Positions 58,471-64,000 of a stretch of 64,000 nucleotides of DNA are shown here, piece by piece (the first letter of the stretch is position 1; each line of letters begins with the position of its first letter). The translations under genes and the position numbers were made by a program. Origin of the DNA: Rhizobium sp. WSM4643 (GTDB taxonomy: Bacteria > Pseudomonadota > Alphaproteobacteria > Rhizobiales > Rhizobiaceae); assembly GCF_025152745.1 (NCBI RefSeq), contig NZ_CP104040.1:3348001-3412000 (forward strand), in the 5' to 3' direction. The notes below the pieces were generated by a model, which saw only the letters and a program-made list of their open reading frames with translations, did not search any database and was not told where the DNA came from.

Positions 58471-58746
58471 ATGACCGAAATGATACGTCCCCGAGTGAAA
58501 TATGTCATCGGCCCCGATGGCAGCCCCCTGACGATTGCGGATCTTCCGCCGCCCAATACGCGGCGCTGGGTGATTCGCCGGAAGGCAGAGGTTGTCGCGG
58601 CTGTTCGCGGTGGCTTGTTGAGCTTGGAAGAGGCCTGCGAGCGTTATACGCTCACGGTCGAAGAATTCCTCTCCTGGCAGTCGTCGATCAACAGTCACGG
58701 TCTCGCCGGCCTGCGCACCACGCGCATTCAGCAATATCGTCACTGA
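58471..58746 (+). CDS. sciP: CtrA inhibitor SciP (DUF1153)
   Basis: A 91-residue helix-turn-helix protein that binds CtrA and blocks its activation of target promoters in the alphaproteobacterial cell cycle. Family features are RVKYVIGPDGSPLTIADLPP, RRWVIRRKAEVVAAVRGGLL and LTVEEFLSWQSSINSHGLAG, covering the whole length. ATG 58471 (MTEMIRPR) is preferred to the open frame from 58420. It lies about 2.1 kb from ctrA in the same orientation. Confidence 0.95.
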   Translation: MTEMIRPRVKYVIGPDGSPLTIADLPPPNTRRWVIRRKAEVVAAVRGGLLSLEEACERYTLTVEEFLSWQSSINSHGLAGLRTTRIQQYRH

Positions 58747-58769
58747 TCACGCGCCAGCATCGACGACAT

Positions 58770-59258
58770 CTATTTCGGGCCGGACGCATCTCCCATGAGG
58801 GAATGAAGAAGGCCCGAAATCATTGACGAGGCCGCGTAGCACCAGAGGCCGGGCTGCGTGAAGGCGTCGGCCAGCCCAGTCGTCTTCGCCGCCGCAATGA
58901 CGATCGCAACCAGCAGCACGTCCATCATCGACCACTTGGACAGATGCGGTACGACGCGACGATAGAACAGGCTGCCGACCCCGCTGCCGGCGGCCGGCGC
59001 TTCTGCGGCGATCCCCATCGCCTCAGCTGTGATGCCGATCATCTTCAGAAGCGGGAGCAGGATCGAAACCAACGCGACGATCGCCGCCAGCAGCCCATCC
59101 CCGCCTTGCCAAAGCGAGACGATGATTTCGATGAGCGACGGCGTGTCGTCGAAGAAATATAGAGTCTCGAAACGGACCAGCGGTAAGACGAGGCCGAGCG
59201 CCAGGAAGAACGGCGCGGCCACGAGAAGCACGGGGCGAATCATCGAAAGCGCCTTCAT
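58770..59258 (-). CDS. Paraquat-inducible protein A (PqiA)-like membrane protein
   Basis: A 162-residue protein with four membrane helices, beginning MKALSMIRPVLLVAAPFFLA. VSILLPLLKMIGI is the hallmark of the PqiA domain, and SKWSMMDVLLVAIVIAAAKT is the second. It corresponds to a single PqiA domain, about half of E. coli PqiA; such single-domain forms are common in rhizobia. The role is unknown, perhaps envelope lipid transport. The Cys pairs of PqiA are absent. Confidence 0.82.
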   Translation of the reverse strand: MKALSMIRPVLLVAAPFFLALGLVLPLVRFETLYFFDDTPSLIEIIVSLWQGGDGLLAAIVALVSILLPLLKMIGITAEAMGIAAEAPAAGSGVGSLFYRRVVPHLSKWSMMDVLLVAIVIAAAKTTGLADAFTQPGLWCYAASSMISGLLHSLMGDASGPK

Positions 59259-59390
59259 TGCCGCGAACCTCGTATCGACCCTATATTTTGCATGAACACT
59301 CCGTCTCCTGCCTCTATTGCCTCCACGGCTTGGCATGACCGCGCCGCCATGTCACGGTCCGCCAAGACAAATCCGTTACGAGGAAAGACA

Positions 59391-59669
59391 ATGGACATTC
59401 GAAACGAGGAAGGCGCCTCCGGCGGCCGTTATGCGGCCGAGGTCGAAGGACACGAGGCGGAGATGACCTATTCACGCACATCGCCGAAGCTCGTCATCAT
59501 CGATCACACGGGCGTTCCCGATGCGCTGCGCGGCAAGGGTGTCGGCCAGGCGTTGGCGCTCCATGCTGTGGAAGCAGCCCGCACCGGTGGCTGGAAGATC
59601 ATCCCGCTTTGCCCCTTCTTCAAGGCGCAGGCGCAACGCCATCCGGAATGGAAAGACGTCGTGAACTAG
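59391..59669 (+). CDS. GNAT-fold acetyltransferase, small YjdJ type
   Basis: A 92-residue minimal GNAT protein. The acetyl-CoA loop is in GVPDALRGKGVGQALALHAV and the C-terminal PLCPFFKAQAQRHPEWKDVV is diagnostic of the YjdJ-like N-acetyltransferase branch. ACGAGGAAAG precedes ATG 59391; the frame is open from 59292 without support. The substrate is unknown. Confidence 0.87.
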   Translation: MDIRNEEGASGGRYAAEVEGHEAEMTYSRTSPKLVIIDHTGVPDALRGKGVGQALALHAVEAARTGGWKIIPLCPFFKAQAQRHPEWKDVVN

Positions 59670-59930
59670 ATGCGTAAAAACAAGGACCTAAAGCGCAAGG
59701 AGCGAATCTGAAAGATCGCAACGCGCTTTAGTCCATTGGCCCGAAAATCGGTATCGATTTTCGGAAAAGCACGATGCGAGATTGAAAGAGTTAGAGCGTC
59801 CTTTTGCGTGTCCGGAAGGGCCCGCGGCGCTCTAATGCGCGGGCTCAAAGACACGCAGCGGTTTTGGGACACGCGCAAAAAATGCAATCGCATCGTGTGA
59901 ATCACGCTCGATGTGACCCGCTTTGGACCT
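59668..59930. repeat. Mosaic of rhizobial palindromic repeats
   Basis: The stretch begins ATGCGTAAAAACAAGGACCT followed by AAAGCGC...GCGCTTTAG. It continues through CCGAAAATCGGTATCGATTT with its complement and AGAGCGTCC...GCGCTCTAA, and ends with ACACGCAGCGGTTTTGGGAC. These are pieces of the families at 26250 and 57147. It lies between the convergent GNAT and fliJ genes; the rest, to 60087, holds no gene. Confidence 0.7.
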
Positions 59931-60087
59931 AGCGTCTTCCATCGCTCGCGGCGTGACAACCTCGATTTCGGCGAGAGCCGCCCCAAGGCGCAAACACCAA
60001 AAGCCATGTATGACGGACAGCGCGCCCATCATACATGGCTTCTCAGTGGCGATGCCAGAGCGCCGAAGCCGGCGCCCGCCGTTTCTC

Positions 60088-60438
60088 TTACGCCCTTGCG
60101 CGGGCGGCGCCGTCACGCTCTTCCAGCGCTGTGGCCCTTGCATATTCCGCCTGCATCTCCTCGAGCGCCATTTCCAGCGTCTCTTCCTGCATCTTCAGTT
60201 CCTTGATCGAAACCTGCAGGTTGTCAGCCCGCTGACGCGCGGCCTTGGCGAAGGTCGGATAAGCAAAGTGATTCGGGTCTGATATACCGGACTTCTTTTC
60301 CTCGACGACGATCTGGCTCTCCAGATCCTTCGTCATCCGTTCGAATTCGGACATCATCATCTGCAACTGCTGCAACTGACGTCGTTTTTCATTCACCTGA
60401 AATTCCTTCAGGCGAACGAGACTTTCTCGCGACTTCAT
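60088..60438 (-). CDS. fliJ: FliJ-like flagellar export protein
   Basis: A 116-residue, nearly all-helical coiled-coil protein rich in Glu, Lys, Met and Gln. The N-terminal MKSRESLVRLKEFQVNEKRR and long heptads are typical of alphaproteobacterial FliJ, the stalk of the flagellar export ATPase FliI. ATG 60438 is preferred, with GGGAG eight bases upstream; ATG 60444 is close behind. It is divergent from ctrA, and CtrA controls flagellar genes in this class. No other flagellar gene is in the window. Confidence 0.78.
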   Translation of the reverse strand: MKSRESLVRLKEFQVNEKRRQLQQLQMMMSEFERMTKDLESQIVVEEKKSGISDPNHFAYPTFAKAARQRADNLQVSIKELKMQEETLEMALEEMQAEYARATALEERDGAARARA

Positions 60439-60643
60439 ACGCATTACTCCCGTGATGCGAGACCCCGGCTCAACTTGAAACCGCCCTGCGCGCCGCTTTG
60501 ACACGGTTTGCTAAAAAATTTCCTGCGATATTAACAAATACCTACCGCTGGTAACCTTTCGTTTACGGGCATCGTTAATGATAGGCCCGATGATTTAAGG
60601 GTCGGTAAATGCCGCGGCATGAAATTCGAACCTTTTCATTGGC

Positions 60644-60708
60644 GAGTCGGATGAATCACTTAGCGCTGTTTCCTAATGTTAAAGTAGAGGGACGCCTTTT
60701 TGAGATTC
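60644..60708. promoter_or_regulatory. Three GANTC (CcrM) methylation sites upstream of ctrA
   Basis: GAGTC (60644-60648), GAATC (60653-60657) and GATTC (60704-60708) lie within 65 bases in the 436-base ctrA/fliJ gap. CcrM methylates GANTC, and in Caulobacter one such site at ctrA P1 ties transcription to replication. GANTC would be expected about once in 256 bases by chance. The control is inferred. Confidence 0.6.
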
Positions 60709-60874
60709 CTATTGGAAAACAGAGAAATGGAAAAATTGTTTAATAAATTCGATACTCCTTGCCAGAGTGAATTAGAATTTGTTAACCATTTCGTGGCAGC
60801 TTTCAAATCACGTAGCGTGTTCGGTATCGTGTAGGGGGCCAGACCACCTTTCGGCGGCGGTAAAGGGGATAATT

Positions 60875-61576
60875 ATGCGGGTACTTCTAATCGAGGATGA
60901 CAGCGCGACGGCGCAGAGCATCGAGTTGATGCTGAAATCAGAGAGTTTCAATGTTTATACCACCGATCTCGGTGAAGAAGGCGTCGATCTGGGCAAGCTG
61001 TATGATTATGACATCATCCTTCTCGATCTGAACCTGCCCGACATGTCCGGATATGAGGTGCTTCGCACTCTCCGACTGTCCAAGGTCAAGACACCGATCC
61101 TCATTCTGTCGGGCATGGCCGGCATCGAAGACAAGGTTCGTGGCCTCGGCTTCGGCGCCGACGACTACATGACCAAGCCGTTCCACAAGGACGAGCTCGT
61201 CGCCCGTATCCACGCCATCGTCCGCCGCTCCAAGGGCCATGCCCAGTCGGTCATCATGACCGGCGAGTTGATCGTCAACCTCGATGCCAAGACTGTGGAA
61301 GTCGGCGGCCAGCGCGTCCATCTGACGGGCAAGGAATATCAGATGCTGGAGCTGCTTTCGCTCCGCAAGGGCACCACCCTCACCAAGGAAATGTTCTTGA
61401 ACCACCTCTACGGCGGCATGGACGAGCCGGAACTGAAGATCATCGACGTCTTCATCTGCAAGCTCCGCAAAAAGCTCGCCAATGCTGCCGGCGGTGCCAA
61501 CTACATCGAGACCGTCTGGGGCCGCGGTTACGTTCTTCGCGAGCCGGATGGTGCCGAATACGCCGAAACCGCCTGA
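60875..61576 (+). CDS. ctrA: Cell-cycle master regulator CtrA
   Basis: A 233-residue OmpR-type response regulator controlling replication, division and motility genes. The receiver has EDDS acidic residues, D51 in [20 protein letters not shown] and TKPFHKDEL. The winged helix (about 130-225) has [20 protein letters not shown] and [21 protein letters not shown] precedes the ATG. A CtrA-like TTAACC half site is at 60781 but no full box. It is phosphorylated through CckA and ChpT, the latter encoded 1.4 kb downstream. Confidence 0.97.
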   Translation: MRVLLIEDDSATAQSIELMLKSESFNVYTTDLGEEGVDLGKLYDYDIILLDLNLPDMSGYEVLRTLRLSKVKTPILILSGMAGIEDKVRGLGFGADDYMTKPFHKDELVARIHAIVRRSKGHAQSVIMTGELIVNLDAKTVEVGGQRVHLTGKEYQMLELLSLRKGTTLTKEMFLNHLYGGMDEPELKIIDVFICKLRKKLANAAGGANYIETVWGRGYVLREPDGAEYAETA

Positions 61577-61609
61577 TATTTTTCCGATCCCCTTATCGGA
61601 CAAACGAAG

Positions 61610-61635
61610 ATCCCGCCTTTTCGGCGGGATTTTTC
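61610..61635 (+). terminator. Rho-independent terminator of ctrA
   Basis: ATCCCGCC (61610-61617) pairs with GGCGGGAT (61623-61630), followed by TTTTTCG. Confidence 0.88.
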
Positions 61636-61810
61636 GTTTCTGCTTACGATGGGCGAGACTCACCTGATGTAGAGGATCTTAGGCTGGATCAGCCTGAAGT
61701 GCCCTGTATCTCGATGAAGAAAATAGAACTTGGCAGCCGTCGAACGTGCTTGCACTTTCGGCGTCATGCTCCAGGGACGCCGACATCGGCGGGGAAAGAG
61801 GCCGCGCCGG

Positions 61811-62173
61811 TCAGGCGGCGATCGCGCGGTTTCCGAAAACGGCGGTCAGGATCTTGCGATCGAACGGCTTCAGCAGAAAGTCGGTGGCACCGGCCCGTTT
61901 GCCTGCCATCAGCTTCTTCAGATCCGCCTCGACGACGCAGTAATAGATCTTGACCTCTTTGCCGCCCTCCATGGCGCGGATGGCGGCGATGAGGTCAAGC
62001 GCACCTTCCATGCCGGAATCGACGATCAGATATTCCGGCAGCTCCGCCTGGCAGCGCTGCAGCGCCTCGCCGGCGTTGGAAGCTTCGCTGACGAGAAAGT
62101 CGAGTTCGGAGAGAATGCGCTTGCCGACCTTGCGGACGATGTCCGAATTATCGGTGATCATGAACCTTTGCAT
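61811..62173 (-). CDS. Single-domain response regulator (CheY-like)
   Basis: A 120-residue receiver with D52 in YLIVDSGMEG as the phospho-acceptor and the Lys in FLLKPFD. The acidic pair is TDNSD rather than the usual DD. No output domain is present, so it acts by protein contact or as a phosphate sink. AAGGAG precedes the ATG. It follows chpT in the same direction after 120 bases, so it may feed or drain the ChpT phosphorelay; this is inference from position. It is not CpdR by length and motifs I can judge. Confidence 0.82.
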   Translation of the reverse strand: MQRFMITDNSDIVRKVGKRILSELDFLVSEASNAGEALQRCQAELPEYLIVDSGMEGALDLIAAIRAMEGGKEVKIYYCVVEADLKKLMAGKRAGATDFLLKPFDRKILTAVFGNRAIAA

Positions 62174-62293
62174 GGCCGCTCCTTTGCCCCCGCATTCGTC
62201 GTAGCAAGAGGCCTCTTACAACCCTGGAGAATAGGTCCATCAGGCTAAGGAATCGTTACCGGACGAGCCCAGGCACGCGTCCGCGCTCCGAAA

Positions 62294-62941
62294 TCAGGCT
62301 GCCGCGGCCACCGCCGTGAACACCAGTTCGTCGGCACTGGCGCTGTGCTCAAGCGTCATCCCGCACTCCTGCGCCAGAAGCACGGTGTAATAGGGCTGGA
62401 TCGAATGGGCGTCGATCGCCTCCTCGATGGTGCCGGTCGATATCTCGACGAATTTCGGCGGCAAGCGCATCAGTTTGCCTTTGGCCGTGAGCCTGAACCT
62501 GGCATCGAACTCGGGATTTTCGAGCGTTACCTCGAGCACGCCGCCGCGCGGAATGGCGGAATAGGCAACGAGGAAGAGGTTGAGCAGCAGCTTGACACGG
62601 TTCTTGGCGACGATGGCGCGCGGTCCGTTCCAGATCACTTCGGTCTTCTTCTCGGCGACGGCGAAATCCTTGGCAGCGCGTTCGGCTTCGCCGGTGTCGA
62701 TCGAGGCTCCGACGGAACCCGATGCGCCGAAGGCCAGGCGTGCAAACTTCAAGCGGACGGAAGCGTTGAGCGCGCTGGTGCGGATCAGGTCCATCGCATC
62801 GGAATCGGCGCCGCCTTCATCCAGGAGTTCCAGGCCGTTGTTGATTGCGCCGACGGGCGAGATAACATCGTGGCAAACGCGGCTGCAAAGAAGCGCGGCC
62901 AGATCCGGGCCAGACAGAGTAAGATTTGGGTTCTTGGACAT
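62294..62941 (-). CDS. chpT: Histidine phosphotransferase ChpT
   Basis: A 215-residue dimeric phosphotransferase that passes phosphate from CckA to CtrA and CpdR. LLCSRVCHDVISPVGAINNG carries the phospho-accepting H24. The C-terminal part is a degenerate ATPase-like domain (NRVKLLLNLFLVAYSAIPRG, GVLEVTLENP) without an ATP site. ATG 62941 has AGGAG six bases upstream; the frame is open much further but without family similarity. Confidence 0.93.
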   Translation of the reverse strand: MSKNPNLTLSGPDLAALLCSRVCHDVISPVGAINNGLELLDEGGADSDAMDLIRTSALNASVRLKFARLAFGASGSVGASIDTGEAERAAKDFAVAEKKTEVIWNGPRAIVAKNRVKLLLNLFLVAYSAIPRGGVLEVTLENPEFDARFRLTAKGKLMRLPPKFVEISTGTIEEAIDAHSIQPYYTVLLAQECGMTLEHSASADELVFTAVAAAA

Positions 62942-63135
62942 CATCGTCTCCTGAGGGGCGGCAATTTCATCGCGCCCGGAATATGCTTCATCAAAATTGC
63001 GCGAAGTTTGCGATCGTACTCGGCGCCATAATGACACCATATTTGGTAAACCGATTGTTAAGATCATCGGGGCAAAATGCACCAATCGCCGCGAGCGGTT
63101 GCCCGCTCCAAGCCAAACGACGAACGGATGACACC

Positions 63136-63723
63136 ATGCGCCTTCGATTTCCGCACCGATTCATCGGCTTCTTCAGGTTGCTTTCGGCCCTCGTCTTCTC
63201 CTCGCTGATGGTTGCCGGGCCGGCCACCGCCCAGGACAACGGCCAGTACACGATTCAGGAAATCGTCGACGCCGGCCACTCCTTCTTCGGTTCCGCCAGC
63301 GGCGGACTTGCCAAGGTCGTCGAGAGTGCGTTCCAGAAATACGGCCTGCCAAACGGATATATCCTCGGACAGGAAGGCGGCGGCGCCTTCATCGCCGGTC
63401 TTACCTATGGCGAAGGCCAGCTGAACACCAAGAACGCTGGTGAACATAATCTCTACTGGCAGGGACCTTCGCTCGGTCTCGATTACGGTGGCCAGGGCTC
63501 GCGCGTGATGATGCTGGTCTACGACCTGCCCTCCGTCAACGGCATCTATGCGCGCTTCGGCGGCGTCAGCGGCTCGGCCTATGTGATCGCCGGCTTCGGT
63601 ATGACCTTGCTCAAGAACAACGACGTGCTGGTCGTGCCGATCCGCACCGGCGTCGGCGCCCGCCTGGGCATCAATGTCGGCTATCTCAAGATCACCCAGG
63701 CGCCGACCTGGAACCCTTTCTGA
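63136..63723 (+). CDS. DUF1134 / EipA-like envelope protein
   Basis: A 195-residue secreted protein. The signal peptide is about residues 1-32 (ending GPATAQD). The mature part has SYPSF-free family motifs YTIQEIVDAGHSFFGSASGG, FQKYGLPNGYILGQEGGGAF and LVYDLPSVNGIYARFGGVSG. DUF1134 proteins include Brucella EipA, a periplasmic beta-barrel protein needed for envelope integrity and under cell-cycle (CtrA) control. Its location beside chpT fits that. It is a single gene. Confidence 0.88.
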   Translation: MRLRFPHRFIGFFRLLSALVFSSLMVAGPATAQDNGQYTIQEIVDAGHSFFGSASGGLAKVVESAFQKYGLPNGYILGQEGGGAFIAGLTYGEGQLNTKNAGEHNLYWQGPSLGLDYGGQGSRVMMLVYDLPSVNGIYARFGGVSGSAYVIAGFGMTLLKNNDVLVVPIRTGVGARLGINVGYLKITQAPTWNPF

Positions 63724-63839
63724 GGCCGCAAAGCCACCGGAATCTGCCGCCGCTCACACCGGCGGCCTTGCCATGCGTGTCATGCGTGCTTAATTATCGC
63801 GGCTGACGCCGTATCAACCTTCTTACCGATGGCCGCGCC

Positions 63840-64000
63840 GTGATCGAATATGCTCTTTTGTTCGGATTGGGCTTCCTGACCGCGGCCTTCCTTGTCTTTT
63901 TGGTCTCGCCCGCCGTTCACCGCCGCATTGTCTGGTATACCGAGAACCGGCTGAAAGCGACGATGCCGCTGAGCCCTCAGGAGGTTCGCGCCCAGAAGGA
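63840..64000 (+). CDS. Membrane-anchored protein, N-terminal part (runs off window)
   Basis: GTG at 63840 opens a frame that continues past the window end. The first 53 residues have one membrane helix (MIEYALLFGLGFLTAAFLVF and a few more) followed by basic SPAVHRRIVWYTENRLK and MPLSPQEVRAQK. This N-terminus is common to a rhizobial conserved protein with a long charged cytoplasmic domain. Its function is unknown. Confidence 0.6.
   Translation, partial: MIEYALLFGLGFLTAAFLVFLVSPAVHRRIVWYTENRLKATMPLSPQEVRAQK

Noticed and set aside
60765..60790. Possible CtrA box TTAG-N6-TTAACC upstream of ctrA
   Set aside because: Spacing is six, not seven, and the first half is imperfect; only a half-site can be claimed.

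Overview
The window is chromosomal-type DNA from an alphaproteobacterium of the Rhizobium etli / R. leguminosarum group. The evidence is an intact ctrA-sciP-chpT cell-cycle set, a urease operon and urea (urt) ABC transporter of rhizobial layout, GC-rich codon use, and many short palindromic rhizobial intergenic repeats. I see no tRNA, rRNA, CRISPR array, phage or insertion-sequence transposase.

Bases 1-12700 are a patchwork of small units: the 3' part of treZ, a stand-alone SIR2-domain gene, a flavin (LLM-class) oxidoreductase overlapping a trehalose-synthase-like GH13 enzyme, an alpha-glucosidase, a frameshifted short-chain dehydrogenase, an FtrA-type regulator, a rhodanese, a divergent alcohol dehydrogenase / LysR pair and an orphan receiver domain.

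Bases 12000-21300 hold a pyrimidine/hydantoin degradation and uptake locus: a RutR-like regulator with a palindromic operator, an N-carbamoyl-beta-alanine amidohydrolase, dihydropyrimidinase, a cupin, and a complete NitT/TauT-type ABC transporter. Two unrelated-in-sequence DUF559 nuclease-like genes sit inside this locus, each immediately linked to a large palindromic repeat and each overlapping the next operon gene. An RND efflux pair follows (21653-26182).

Bases 26390-41054, read on the minus strand, form a nitrogen block: urtA-urtB-urtC-urtD-urtE (urea uptake), ureD-ureA-(DUF1272)-ureB-(LprI-like)-(sialyltransferase-like)-ureC-(TIGR02117)-(diguanylate cyclase)-ureE-ureF-ureG. Urea imported by Urt would be hydrolysed by the urease encoded next to it. 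Upstream lie a secreted PAP2 acid phosphatase with autotransporter-type repeats and, divergently, a transporter-like membrane domain fused to a hybrid histidine kinase with a coupled LuxR-type response regulator. These two regulators are the best candidate here for a little-described sensing system.

Bases 47765-54405 carry a 2-hydroxyacid dehydrogenase and a branched-chain amino acid ABC operon (livH-M-G-F, DUF6867, livK). Bases 54900-64000 carry cysQ, an exopolysaccharide-type sugar transferase, a badly decayed LuxR-family regulator interrupted by a 96-base repeat, sciP, a PqiA-like protein, a GNAT protein, fliJ, ctrA with three GANTC methylation sites upstream, a single-domain receiver, chpT, an EipA-like DUF1134 protein and the start of a membrane-anchored protein that runs off the window.
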